DNA of 64,000 bases from Rhodopseudomonas julia. GTDB taxonomy: Bacteria; Pseudomonadota; Alphaproteobacteria; Rhizobiales; Afifellaceae. Made by a program: the position numbers and the translations under genes. Under the pieces are notes generated by a model. It saw nothing but the letters and a program-made list of their open reading frames with translations, made no database searches and was not told the DNA's origin. The stretch lies in assembly GCF_030813515.1 (NCBI RefSeq), contig NZ_JAUSUK010000002.1, positions 372,001-436,000 of the forward strand. The letters run 5' to 3'. Shown piece after piece: positions 25,448 through 35,248 of this stretch (positions within the stretch are counted from its first letter, which is position 1; the number at the start of each line of letters is the position of its first letter).

Positions 25448-27195
25448 CAGGCGGCTTCTTCAAGAGACAGGGCGTCAGAGGCAATGGGCAGGCGGATGGT
25501 GAAGCATGCCCCGGCCCTGACGTTGCGGGCGACGATCTCGCCGTTCATGTCGCGCACGATGTTGCGGACCATGGAAAGGCCGAGACCGGTGCCTTTGCCG
25601 ACGGGTTTCGTCGTCACGAACGGATCGAAGATATGGGCGATGATGTCGTCGGCGATGCCGCCGGCATTGTCTTCGAGTTCCAGGACGACAGTGCCGGCCT
25701 GGACGCGGCCACGCACCTGGAGAACGGGCGTTCGATCGACATCACGATCGTGGAGCGCGTCGAGGGCATCGCGCGCATTCACCAGAATGTTGACGATGAC
25801 CTGCTCGAACATGGTCTGTTCGCCGGCCACAGCGAGATCGTTGGGAAAATCGAGGTCGATGTCGAGGCGAATGCCGGCGGCGCGATATTGCTCGGCGACG
25901 AAGCCGATCGCGAGCTGAACGGCGTCGTGAAGCGCGAAGGGCTCGCATTGCTGGGAGGTGAGGCGCCCATATCTGCGGACCTGGTCGGTGATGCGTTTCA
26001 CCCTTTCCACCTGGTCGCTGATGCGGGTGAGTTTGCCTGCCAGCGCCTCGCCGGTCTCGCCATTCTCCAACAGGCGGCGGGCATTGGCGATGGCGAGCCG
26101 GATCACGGCGAGAGGCTGATTGGTTTCGTGAGCGATGGCCGTCGCCATTTCGCCGAGGGTCGCAAGCTTGGCGGCCTGCATGACCTTGAGTTCGGCATCG
26201 CGCAATTTGGTGACGTCGGCGAGCGCCAGCATCCGCAGCCGGCGGCCGCGCCAGCGCGCGGACGAGATGGTCCCGCGCAGGGAGCTGATCTCGCCGTCGC
26301 GGCGACCGAAGCTCATGATGATGGAGCGGGCATCACCCTGATCGGTCGCCTTGGACACATCGATCGCTGCCTGGATGAGGCGCGTCCAGTCCGGATGGGA
26401 GAGTGGGGCGCCGACCAGCCCGACCGCCTCGTCATTGGCGAATTTCACTTCATGGTTGTCCGGATCGAAGATCAAGGTCACGAACGGCATCGCCTGCATG
26501 GCCTTCTCGAAGCTCGTTTCGACCTCGATCTGGGCGCGCCGTGCCTCCAGGACGTCATGAAGACGTCGGCGATCGCGTCGCGCCTGCACGACCAGAAGCA
26601 AAATGAGGCCGCCGCCGCTGATGAACATCAAGGTGAGGGGGAGCGCTGCCGTTTCTCGCGAAAGCTCGGCTTCGCGGCGATTGATTTCGTCATTGTCGAC
26701 GACGGCCGCTTCCAGGATGGTTTGCAGGTCGCGTCCGAGAGGAACGAGTTCGCTGCGCCATTGCGAGATGATGCGCCCGCTCTTCGGCGGTGGCGGAAGC
26801 GGGTCTTCGAGGCGGGCGAGATAGGCGTCGATGCGCGTCCGATAGGCCTTGAGGGCCGGGGTGAATGTATCGATGCCCGCAATCAGACGGCCTTCCTTCG
26901 ACGCATAGAGAAGCGGCAGGCGCGAATCGAGAAGCTCCAAGCGCAGCTTGAGCTGGTCGATGATGCGAGGAGAGGGCTTTTCGCGGGCGATATCCAGGGC
27001 GGAGGTGGTTTTGACGTATTCGAGCTGCGCCTGATAGGCGACCCAGCCCGAGCTGCGGATGGACATCGCCAGGAGCTGGCGCTGCTCGGACTGTCGCAGA
27101 TAGAGCATGCCCGTTGCCATGAAGAGGCCGAGCGTCGTGACGACGAGGGCGCCGGCAAGCAGCCTGCGCGCGATTTTTGCCTTCTTACTCAACAC
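25447..27195 (-). CDS. Membrane sensor histidine kinase
   Basis: This 582-residue kinase has TM1 at about 9-33 (LLAGALVVTTLGLFMATGML), a periplasmic helical region to about 185 and TM2 around 187-205 (LPLTLMFISGGGLILLLVV). A PAS-like region (about 225-340) precedes the HisKA/HATPase core with H-box GEMATAIAHETNQPLAVIRL, N-box VNILVNARDALDAL, G1 LELEDNAGGIADDI and G2 GTGLGLSM. All catalytic motifs are present. The start is GTG at 27195, overlapping by 11 bases the stop of an upstream gene for a secreted protein. The following receiver gene is coupled. The ligand is unknown, but the secreted partner suggests periplasmic sensing. Confidence 0.93.
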   Translation of the reverse strand: MLSKKAKIARRLLAGALVVTTLGLFMATGMLYLRQSEQRQLLAMSIRSSGWVAYQAQLEYVKTTSALDIAREKPSPRIIDQLKLRLELLDSRLPLLYASKEGRLIAGIDTFTPALKAYRTRIDAYLARLEDPLPPPPKSGRIISQWRSELVPLGRDLQTILEAAVVDNDEINRREAELSRETAALPLTLMFISGGGLILLLVVQARRDRRRLHDVLEARRAQIEVETSFEKAMQAMPFVTLIFDPDNHEVKFANDEAVGLVGAPLSHPDWTRLIQAAIDVSKATDQGDARSIIMSFGRRDGEISSLRGTISSARWRGRRLRMLALADVTKLRDAELKVMQAAKLATLGEMATAIAHETNQPLAVIRLAIANARRLLENGETGEALAGKLTRISDQVERVKRITDQVRRYGRLTSQQCEPFALHDAVQLAIGFVAEQYRAAGIRLDIDLDFPNDLAVAGEQTMFEQVIVNILVNARDALDALHDRDVDRTPVLQVRGRVQAGTVVLELEDNAGGIADDIIAHIFDPFVTTKPVGKGTGLGLSMVRNIVRDMNGEIVARNVRAGACFTIRLPIASDALSLEEAA

Positions 27196-27670
27196 GGAAG
27201 TCGATGCTCCGGATCTGCCAGATCATCCGGCTGTGGTAGAGATGGCTTTTAAGCTCCGGATACGCATCGACGGGATAGACGATGCGGAAGGGGCCTTTGT
27301 CGCGGATGCGCATTTCCTGCCCATCCTGGCGCACCGCCATGATGACGTCGTAGAGCGCCCAGTCCGATTGCGGGATTTCGGCGGAGTAATCGTTGAGCGC
27401 GACCAGAGCCGCTTCGACGACGGGGAGGCCCGCAAGGTCGGCAAGGGTGGCGAGAAGCGGACCGCTGAAGGCCTGGTTTCCCGCTTCCCAGGGCGTGTGC
27501 GTGACGATCACCTGCTGTTGCAGCGCCTCGATGTCTTCGCGGCTCATCAGCTTTTCCGCGAGTACTGCGCCGCTTTCGCCAAGCCAACGCAACGTCAGTT
27601 CCTGTGCTGCGACAGGACTTCCGGAAACAATTGAAAGTGCGACGGCTAAGAAAAGTGAGAGGCGGGACAT
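27185..27670 (-). CDS. Periplasmic protein with a sulfite-oxidase/molybdopterin-binding-like fold
   Basis: This protein of about 161 residues has a signal peptide (MSRLSLFLAVALSIVSGSPV, cleavage near AAQ). The mature part reads LTLRWLGESG, PLLATLADLAG, VVEAALVALNDYSAEIPQSD, LYDVIMAVRQDGQEMRIRDK, GPFRIVYPVD and ends HSRMIWQIRSIDFRVE. That order resembles the oxidoreductase molybdopterin-binding domain, where a lid region and a final YP-x-D...W-Q-x-x-x-I-x-F segment recur; no Cys ligand for molybdenum is present, so catalysis is unlikely. An alternative ATG lies at 27712. The frame overlaps the kinase start, so this is probably a secreted accessory sensor of the kinase. Confidence 0.72.
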   Translation of the reverse strand: MSRLSLFLAVALSIVSGSPVAAQELTLRWLGESGAVLAEKLMSREDIEALQQQVIVTHTPWEAGNQAFSGPLLATLADLAGLPVVEAALVALNDYSAEIPQSDWALYDVIMAVRQDGQEMRIRDKGPFRIVYPVDAYPELKSHLYHSRMIWQIRSIDFRVE

Positions 27671-28236
27671 TAGGAGGCCTGCGATTTGTATTTTGCGTGC
27701 ATTGTCGTGCAATCTTGAAAATTAGGTTTATTCGAGAAGATATTTTGTCGCGATAGAGTTTGCCGAGAGATCCGGTATCTCTTCGCCGTATTAAAAACTA
27801 CATCGTCTCTAAATTGGCAGCTGTGTCGTGGTTATCGTGGATGATCGTGAGGCTGTGGGCCTTCGTGTCCTGCTTGCCCGCGTTATGTTGCAGTTTTCCG
27901 AAGCTGACGCAGCAGAACAGAAACACTTGATTTTGCAGTTAAGGAGCCCGACTCGAAGAGATTAAAAACTGATGGGTTTGCAAAGTCTGGAACGGTTCCA
28001 AAGGGGGCGAGCGTGCCGGGCATAAGGCGGAAAACCGCCTGTCGAAGTGACGGCGGAAAATCCAATTGGCCCCTGAGAGGCCTGCGAGATCTGGAGCTGC
28101 GACCTGGCGTCGCGGTTTGGCGTCGGGTGTCGCAATGCGGCCCGGGGCGAGGTGAACGCCCCCTCGACCGGGCCCGACCGGGCCCGACCGGGGCTCGATC
28201 GCCGCCGGGGAGACGCCTTGAGGATGTGTGGCGGGG
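27671..28236. other. Intergenic region upstream of the kinase operon
   Basis: No convincing gene. Bases 27700-28000 are AT-rich and likely contain the promoter for the minus-strand kinase operon. At about 28163-28190 there is a short tandem repeat of CGGGCCCGAC (roughly 2.5 units). Confidence 0.5.
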
Positions 28237-28782
28237 CTACCGGCTCATCTCGCGACGCCCGGCCCGAAAGGAATCCTCCACGCCTTCGACCACCCGGTCG
28301 TAAGTGTCGCGCATTGACGCCGGATATTGCAGGCTGAAGCCCTGCACGGTGTCGCCGCGCACGAAGAATTTTTCGTAGAAAATGTCTGAACCGCGATAGC
28401 CGGAGACGACCAGCCAGTTTCGGCCCTGAGGCGAGTAGGTGACGTTCTCGTAGCCATCGGTGCCGCGCATGAGGGCGCGCAGATCGACAGCCCCGTCGAC
28501 ACCTTCGACCACACGGGCGGAGATTTCGAGCCGGGCCCCGTCGCCGACGAAGGCCGTACCGTAGGCGAGGGGCGTCTCTTTCGGGAAGAGCTTTTCAGGA
28601 TAGGCGATGCGGGCGCCCGAGCGAGGATCGGCGTAAGTCGTCCAGCCCTGCCCGCTTTGGGGCGCGGCGACCACGGAGGCCGGCATAAGGATGGCTGCCG
28701 TGGCGAGAGACGTTGCGGCGATGAGCAAGGCGGTTGCGGTGGCGCCCAAAATCGTGCGCAGGGTGGCGGCGAAAGCCCTCAT
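28237..28782 (-). CDS. Exported hypothetical protein
   Basis: This 181-residue protein has an N-terminal signal peptide (MRAFAATLRTILGATATALL then IAATSLATAAILMPASVVAA). The mature protein has QGWTTYADPRSGARIAYPEK, LFPKETPLAYG, LRALMRGTDGYENVTYSPQG, GRNWLVVSGYRGSDIFYEKF and ends with SMRDTYDRVVEGVEDSFRAG. This resembles secreted PsbP-like small domains common in Hyphomicrobiales, but no function is known. Minus-strand AAGGA sits seven bases before ATG 28782. It is downstream of, and 98 bases from, the GntR gene on the same strand. Confidence 0.75.
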   Translation of the reverse strand: MRAFAATLRTILGATATALLIAATSLATAAILMPASVVAAPQSGQGWTTYADPRSGARIAYPEKLFPKETPLAYGTAFVGDGARLEISARVVEGVDGAVDLRALMRGTDGYENVTYSPQGRNWLVVSGYRGSDIFYEKFFVRGDTVQGFSLQYPASMRDTYDRVVEGVEDSFRAGRREMSR

Positions 28783-28880
28783 GATGGCGTCCTTTCCACT
28801 GTGCGAGTGGAGACGAACGGCAGGGGGAGGGCATCGTTCCGAAATGGCGGGCCGTCTCACGCCCCGCCTCACTCCCGATC

Positions 28881-29543
28881 TCACTCTCCGGCGAGCGAGG
28901 CGATCATGTCTTCCATGCCGGCGGTGTTGTGCATGCGCAGGATGGCGGCGCAGGCGGCGAAATCGTGCCGGCGAAGCGCATCGACGAGGAGGCGGTGTTC
29001 TTCGATCACGGAGGCGAGCCGGTTCGGCCGGTAGCCGAGGCGCCGGCGCAGCGCATAGATGAGCTCCCAGCCGAGTTCGAAGAGGCGGGTGGCTTCCGCA
29101 TTGCCGGCCAATTCGAAGAGCCGCATGTGCAATGTGCGGTTCGCCATGATGATCTCTTCGAGGTCGGCTCTCTCCACGGCCGCGGCATGAGCCGCTTGCA
29201 GACTGGAAAGCTCGTCGAGCATGGCAAGGGTGATACGCGGCATGAGCCTTTGCACCGCGAGCGTTTCGAGCGCGGTGCGGACCTCGTAGACGTCCTTCAG
29301 GAATTTTTCGTCGATCGGGCGGATGACGGCGCCGCGATTGGGCAGGATGGCGACGAGCCCTTCGCCCTCCAATTTGCGCAACGCCTCGCGCACCGGCATG
29401 GCGCTGAAGCCGAAGCGCCGCGCCGCATCGGCGACCTTCAGGCGCTCGCCGGGCCTGTATTCGGCGGTGACAATGGCGCGCCGGATGAGCGCCGTCGCCT
29501 GTTCCACCGAGGTCGGACCAACCTCCTCCTCCTGCGCATCCAT
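28881..29543 (-). CDS. GntR/FadR-type transcriptional regulator with FCD domain
   Basis: This protein of about 220 residues has an N-terminal winged helix (ATALIRRAIVTAEYRPGERL, VADAARRFGFSAMPVREALR, KLEGEGLVAILPNRGAVIRP). It is followed by an FCD effector domain (FLKDVYEVRTALETLAVQRL, ANRTLHMRLFELAGNAEATR, IEEHRLLVDALRRHDFAACA) with the D, H and H residues that coordinate the metal in this subfamily. Such regulators respond to organic or sugar acids. ATG 29543 is chosen; the longer open frame to 29669 lacks leader sense. It is divergent from a DUF3830 gene, with their starts 197 bases apart, which suggests a shared promoter. Confidence 0.92.
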   Translation of the reverse strand: MDAQEEEVGPTSVEQATALIRRAIVTAEYRPGERLKVADAARRFGFSAMPVREALRKLEGEGLVAILPNRGAVIRPIDEKFLKDVYEVRTALETLAVQRLMPRITLAMLDELSSLQAAHAAAVERADLEEIIMANRTLHMRLFELAGNAEATRLFELGWELIYALRRRLGYRPNRLASVIEEHRLLVDALRRHDFAACAAILRMHNTAGMEDMIASLAGE

Positions 29544-29740
29544 CCCGATCACAACCCGAGCCTTGCGGCTCTTTTCCCCCAACCTGTTCTCTTTGCCACA
29601 GAAGAAGCACTTGCTCCATTGGTCAAACGGCGCGCGCGGAGAGTTTCCCGGTGAAGGGGCTGCAAGCACCGGCGCCGGGTGCTTGTGGCTGTCGCAAAAG
29701 TGGGGGAAAAGCGGCCGGTTGCGAGGAATGGGAGAAGGCG

Positions 29741-30154
29741 ATGTCGAAGCTCGTCGTGAGTGCGGGGCCGTACCGGTTCGATGCGAGGCTTGAGGAAGAG
29801 GCGGCGCCTCAGACCTGCGCGGCGTTCCGCAAGGTGATGCCGTTCGAAAGCAAGATCGTGCATGTGCGCTGGAGCGGCGAGGGCGTGTGGATCCCGCTCG
29901 GCGACATGCAGTTCGGCGTCGGCTACGAGAACCATACGAGCTATCCGGCGCCCGGCCAGATGGTGCTCTATCCGGGGGGCATCAGCGAGACGGAGATCCT
30001 GCTTGCCTATGGCGGCGTGCATTTCGCCTGCAAGATGGGCCAGCTCGCCGGCAACCATTTCATCACGCTGACATCGGGCCTCGACGATCTCGCCAAGCTC
30101 GGCCCGATGACCTTGTGGGAAGGCGCGCAGCCGATCCGCTTCGAATTCGCCTGA
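29741..30154 (+). CDS. DUF3830 family protein
   Basis: This 137-residue protein starts MSKLVVSAGPYRFDARLEEE and contains PQTCAAFRKVMPFESKIVHV, PLGDMQFGVGYENHTSYPAP and GQMVLYPGGISETEILLAYG, with CKMGQLAGNHFIT late. These are DUF3830 blocks; the fold is cyclophilin-like and members often lie in clusters for amidohydrolase or hydantoin metabolism, though no activity is established. ATG 29741 has GGGAGAAGG eight bases ahead. It is divergent from the GntR regulator and followed by a strong terminator, so it is monocistronic and probably regulated by that GntR protein. Confidence 0.85.
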   Translation: MSKLVVSAGPYRFDARLEEEAAPQTCAAFRKVMPFESKIVHVRWSGEGVWIPLGDMQFGVGYENHTSYPAPGQMVLYPGGISETEILLAYGGVHFACKMGQLAGNHFITLTSGLDDLAKLGPMTLWEGAQPIRFEFA

Positions 30155-30190
30155 GCCGCTGGGGCTCAGGCTTTCGGTCAAAATTCCGCG

Positions 30191-30232
30191 AAGGCCGGAT
30201 CGGGAGGCGGTGCCTTGCGATCCGGCCTTTTT
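30191..30232 (+). terminator. Rho-independent terminator after the DUF3830 gene
   Basis: An 11-base-pair stem AAGGCCGGATC (30191-30201) / GATCCGGCCTT (30219-30229) is followed by a T run. It lies 36 bases past the stop and just before the convergent aldo/keto reductase end. Confidence 0.92.
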
Positions 30233-30245
30233 GCGTTTGCGGTCC

Positions 30246-31640
<1,395 letters not shown>

Positions 31641-33077
31641 ATGTTCGCGGATTTACGGAGCGGGACAGGAATGGGCAGTTTGCCCCCCGAAAGGGGGATG
31701 GGGGAAGGCGACGACGGATCGTCCGCAGACCGGATTTTCAAGGCGGGATTTTTCATTTCGCTCGTGTTCATCGCCTTCGTTGCGGGGGCGATCATGACAA
31801 CGGCGGGGGTGACGCCCGGCCCGCAGATCAGCGATGCCTATCTCGGCGGCAAGGCGCTCTATGATCGCGCCACGACGACGCAGAATCTCTACCTGACGGA
31901 TCTCTGGTATCCCGAGCGCCGGTCCGACAAGGGCGTGACGGTGAACGATGCGGCACGCACCGAGCAGGGGCTGACGCTCTACACCTCGGGCGACGATGCG
32001 GTGGCGCGGCTGATCGCCATGGACGGGACGGTCGTGCACGAATGGCGGCGGCCCTACAGCTCCGTCTGGCACGAGGGCGCCGCCGTGAAGCGCCCGCAGC
32101 CCGACGCCTTCGTCTATTTCCGCAAGGCGATCGCCTATCCGAACGGCGATCTTCTCGTCGTCTACGAGGGGGCGGGCGACACGCCCTACGGCTACGGCGT
32201 CGCCAAGCTCGACAAGGATTCCAACGTCATCTGGAGCTATCTCGCCAACGCCCATCACGACATCGATGTCGGGCCGGACGGGCGGATCTACGTTATCACG
32301 CATGAATTCGTGAACGAAAAGCTCGACGGATTCGACAATTTCAAGCAGCCGCGGCTCGACGATTTTCTCGTCATCCTGTCGCCCGACGGACAAGAGCTGA
32401 AGAAGATCGCGCTCATTCAGGCGGTGGCGCGATCGGAATTCCGGCAGATGCTCTACACCGTGTCGGCCTTCGCCGTGTCGGACCCGCTGCACACCAACAA
32501 TGTCGATTACATCACGGCGGAAGAGGCGGCGAATTTCCCCTATGCCAAAGAGGGGCAGCTTCTCGTTTCCTTCCGTGAACTCGGCGCCGTGGCGGTCCTC
32601 GACCCCGATGAGGAGACCATCACCTGGGCGAAGCGCTCCGACTGGCTCGGCCAGCACGATCCGGACATTCTGCCGAACGGCGATCTCATCCTTTTCGACA
32701 ATTTCGGCAATTACGAGCGCGCCAATGCCCGCTCGCGCGTCATCGAGGTCAATCCGCGCACGTCCGAGATCGTCTGGGAATATGGCGGCACGCCCGAAGC
32801 GCCGCTCGACAGCATGATCCGCTCGGCGCAGCAGCGGCTCAAGAACGGCAATACGCTCATCACCGAATCCTCCGGCGGGCGGCTTCTGGAGGTGACGCGC
32901 GAGGGCGACATCGTCTGGGAGTACATCAATCCCGTGCGGGCCGAGACGCTCGCCGGCGAGACCGTGCCGCGCCTCTCCATCCTGTGCTGGGGGCAGCGAC
33001 TGCCCCCCGATTATTTCGACGCCTCTTTCACCAGCTCGTTGCAGGCGACGAGCCAGACCGGGAAGAAAACGATATGA
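31641..33077 (+). CDS. Arylsulfotransferase (ASST)-family membrane-anchored protein
   Basis: This protein of up to 478 residues has one N-terminal membrane helix (IFKAGFFISLVFIAFVAGAI). The rest is a beta-propeller with ASST_2-type blades: LIAMDGTVVHEW, YFRKAIAYPNGDLLVVYEGA, AHHDIDVGPDGRIYVITHEF, WLGQHDPDILPNGDLILFDN and NGNTLITESSGGRLLEVTRE. Characterised ASSTs move sulfate from one phenol to another without PAPS. The ATG at 31641 has no good ribosome binding site and ATG 31671 or 31698 is possible. The stop overlaps the next start (ATGA), beginning a four-gene operon that ends in a PAPS-type sulfotransferase. The predicted active site faces the periplasm. Confidence 0.82.
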   Translation: MFADLRSGTGMGSLPPERGMGEGDDGSSADRIFKAGFFISLVFIAFVAGAIMTTAGVTPGPQISDAYLGGKALYDRATTTQNLYLTDLWYPERRSDKGVTVNDAARTEQGLTLYTSGDDAVARLIAMDGTVVHEWRRPYSSVWHEGAAVKRPQPDAFVYFRKAIAYPNGDLLVVYEGAGDTPYGYGVAKLDKDSNVIWSYLANAHHDIDVGPDGRIYVITHEFVNEKLDGFDNFKQPRLDDFLVILSPDGQELKKIALIQAVARSEFRQMLYTVSAFAVSDPLHTNNVDYITAEEAANFPYAKEGQLLVSFRELGAVAVLDPDEETITWAKRSDWLGQHDPDILPNGDLILFDNFGNYERANARSRVIEVNPRTSEIVWEYGGTPEAPLDSMIRSAQQRLKNGNTLITESSGGRLLEVTREGDIVWEYINPVRAETLAGETVPRLSILCWGQRLPPDYFDASFTSSLQATSQTGKKTI

Positions 33078-33370
33078 GACGGTTTGTGTTTTTTGCTGTG
33101 ACCGCAGCACTCCTGCCTTCTGCCGCTTTCGCCTATGTGGGCCCGGGCGCGGGGCTCAGCCTTCTCGGCGCCTTGTGGGCGCTTGTCGCCGCGATCGGCC
33201 TTGCGATCAGCTTCGTCGTCGCCTGGCCGGTGCGTAAAATGATGCGCAATCGCCGCAAGGCGGGCGCCGCGCGACAGGAGAATGCCCCCGGTGCCGCGCC
33301 GCTTTCTTCCCAGGCCGCGACCGCAGAGCCGGCCGGCGTCAGCGAACGGACGGCGAATGGGGCTTCTTGA
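33074..33370 (+). CDS. Small membrane protein with YVGPGAG motif
   Basis: This 98-residue protein begins MRRFVFFAVTAALLPSAAFA, a signal peptide or first helix, followed by YVGPGAGLSLLGALWALVAA and a second hydrophobic helix IGLAISFVVAWPVRKMMRNR. The tail is Ala/Pro/Glu-rich and polar. The AYVGPGAGLSLLG start recurs in small proteins next to sulfotransferase- or phosphodiesterase-like genes; its role is unknown. ATG 33074 overlaps the ASST stop, and its own stop overlaps the next gene by 14 bases, so the three are tightly coupled. Confidence 0.8.
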   Translation: MRRFVFFAVTAALLPSAAFAYVGPGAGLSLLGALWALVAAIGLAISFVVAWPVRKMMRNRRKAGAARQENAPGAAPLSSQAATAEPAGVSERTANGAS

Positions 33371-34073
33371 TCTGCCGGCGCCGCTGTTCGGCTGGATCGA
33401 CGGACAGCTGTCGCACATTCTGCCCTCCTTCCTGGTGGTCTTGATCTGGGCGTCGGTCGCCTCGATCGCCTCCATGGAGCTCTATCGGCTGTTGTCGCCG
33501 CAGGCGCGGATTGCGGAATTGCGGGTTGCGCTGAAAGGCGCGCAGGAACGGCTTGGCGAATTCGACGGGCCGTTCGAGGAAGCGGGCGGGCTCATCCGCA
33601 ACATGCTGGGGCTTGCCCTGAAGCGGGTGTTTCTGGTGCTGCCATCGACGCTGATCGCCTCGCTGCCGCTTCTCACCCTCATTTTGTGGCTCGATTCCTC
33701 CTATGCGCGCACGATGCCGCCGGAGGGCCAGAGCGTCACCGTGCGGGCCTCGGGCAATTACGGCGGCGAATGGGTGGAGGACCGGCCGGCGCCGCGGGCG
33801 ATCGTCAAGGATGCGAACGGGACGACGATCGCCGACGTGCCGGTGAAGGCGCCGGTGCCGGTCGTGCACAAGAAGCAATGGTGGAACTACATCATCGGCA
33901 ATCCGATCGGCTACCTCGCCGACGAGGCGCCGGTCGACGAGATCGAGATCGATTTGCCGAAGCGGGAGATCGTCACGGCCGGGCCGTCCTGGGCACGCGG
34001 ATGGGAGATCATCTTCTTCCCGGCGCTGATCCTGATGTCGTTTGCCGCAAAATCCATCCGCAGGATCGAATAG
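33357..34073 (+). CDS. Two-helix membrane protein of unknown family
   Basis: This 238-residue protein has a first membrane helix (ILPSFLVVLIWASVASIASM), a charged helical segment (RIAELRVALKGAQERLGEFD), a second membrane helix (RVFLVLPSTLIASLPLLTLI), a periplasmic beta-rich region of about 110 residues (VTVRASGNYGGEWVED...) and a C-terminal helix near ARGWEIIFFPALILMSFAAK. The arrangement of a charged coil between two helices is reminiscent of EMC3/TMCO1-like (DUF106) proteins, but I cannot confirm that. ATG 33357 lies inside the preceding gene. It is co-transcribed with the ASST and sulfotransferase genes. Confidence 0.75.
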   Translation: MGLLDLPAPLFGWIDGQLSHILPSFLVVLIWASVASIASMELYRLLSPQARIAELRVALKGAQERLGEFDGPFEEAGGLIRNMLGLALKRVFLVLPSTLIASLPLLTLILWLDSSYARTMPPEGQSVTVRASGNYGGEWVEDRPAPRAIVKDANGTTIADVPVKAPVPVVHKKQWWNYIIGNPIGYLADEAPVDEIEIDLPKREIVTAGPSWARGWEIIFFPALILMSFAAKSIRRIE

Positions 34074-34097
34074 ATGGCGCAGGATCGAATAGATGGC
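34060..34097. repeat. Perfect 19-bp tandem duplication at a gene junction
   Basis: The 19-base unit GCAGGATCGAATAGATGGC occurs at 34060-34078 and again, without a gap, at 34079-34097. The unit holds the stop of the upstream gene (TAG) and the start ATG of the sulfotransferase. The duplication moved a former TAGATG overlap apart, so the first ATG (34074) is now out of frame and the second (34093) opens the gene. Confidence 0.95.
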
Positions 34098-35244
34098 AAA
34101 GTCTGAGACGAGCGGCCCGAAGGTCAGCGGCTGGATGGATTTTCTGAGCGGCCTCGTGGAGCGGCATCCGAAGGCGTTTATCCGGCTCGGCGACTTCGAG
34201 ACGCGGATGGCGCGCGAGCGCATCGCGGAGATGCGGGTGGAACGGCCGATCTATGTGACGGGGCTCGCGCGCTCCGGCAGCACGATGCTTCTCGAACTTC
34301 TTGCGACCCATCCCGATGTCGCGACGCATCGCTACCGCGATTTCCCGGCCGTGATGACGCCCTTTGCCTGGAACTGGTTCACCGACCATGCGGCGAGCGG
34401 CGAGGCTCCGGCGGAGGAACGGGCGCACAAGGACCGCATCCTGGTGACGCCGGAAAGCCCGGAAGCTTTCGAAGAGGTGATGTGGATGGCGTTCTTTGCC
34501 GGCCTGCACGATCCGGCGACGTCGGCCGTGCTCGACCGGGCGACCGCGCATCCAGAGTTCGAGCGCTTCTACCGCGAGCATATCGCCAAGCTTCTCGTGC
34601 TGCGTGGGGGGCGGCGCTATCTCGCCAAGGGCAATTACAACGTCACGCGGCTTTCCTATCTCCAGAAACTCTTTCCCGATGCGTGCTTCCTGGTGCCGGT
34701 GCGCGACCCGGTCTGGCATATCGCTTCTTTGATGAAGCAGCACCGGTTCTTCGTTGAAGCCGGCAAGGCCGATCCGCGCATCACGCGGCATCTGAGCCGC
34801 ACCGGGCATTTCGAATTCGGCCTGGAGCGGCGGGCGATCGGGCTTGGCGACGGGCAGGCGCCCGAGATTATGCGGCTGTGGGCTGAAGAGCGGGACGTGG
34901 AAGGCTGGGCGCGTTACTGGGCGGCGCTCTATGGGCATGTCGCCGACAAGCTCGACGCCGATCCGACGGTCGCGGCGGCAACCCGCATCGTGCCCTATGA
35001 GCGGCTTTGTGCCGATCCGGCGCGCGAGATGGCGGCGATCGCCGGCCATTGCGGGCTTCAAGGCGGCAATCTGCCGGCGCTTGCGGCCGAGCGGATCAGC
35101 GAGCCTTCCTATTATCGGCCCGATTTTACGCCAGACGAGTTGAGGACGATTGCGGCGATCACCGAGGAAACCGCGATGCGCCTTGCTCGGCATGCCGCGG
35201 ATGTGCCCGCCAAGGCGGAGGTGCGCGCCGTCGCAATGGCCTGA
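34093..35244 (+). CDS. PAPS-dependent sulfotransferase
   Basis: This 383-residue enzyme has the 5'-phosphosulfate loop YVTGLARSGSTMLLELL near residues 54-70, followed by HPDVATHRYRDFPAVM. The 3'-phosphate-binding block is VPVRDPVWHIASLMKQHRFF near 198-217. Such enzymes transfer sulfate from PAPS to sugars, lipids or phenols and are cytoplasmic. Its partner ASST domain is predicted to be periplasmic, so the operon could sulfate a substrate inside and move or remodel the group outside. A good ribosome binding site is lacking because of the tandem duplication; initiation may depend on translational re-initiation after the upstream stop. A strong terminator follows. Confidence 0.88.
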   Translation: MAKSETSGPKVSGWMDFLSGLVERHPKAFIRLGDFETRMARERIAEMRVERPIYVTGLARSGSTMLLELLATHPDVATHRYRDFPAVMTPFAWNWFTDHAASGEAPAEERAHKDRILVTPESPEAFEEVMWMAFFAGLHDPATSAVLDRATAHPEFERFYREHIAKLLVLRGGRRYLAKGNYNVTRLSYLQKLFPDACFLVPVRDPVWHIASLMKQHRFFVEAGKADPRITRHLSRTGHFEFGLERRAIGLGDGQAPEIMRLWAEERDVEGWARYWAALYGHVADKLDADPTVAAATRIVPYERLCADPAREMAAIAGHCGLQGGNLPALAAERISEPSYYRPDFTPDELRTIAAITEETAMRLARHAADVPAKAEVRAVAMA

Positions 35245-35248
35245 GGTG

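Noticed and set aside
25432-27252. A 606-residue plus-strand open frame
   Set aside because: It is antisense to the histidine kinase, whose motifs are all intact, and has only Gly/Asp/Ala-rich composition.
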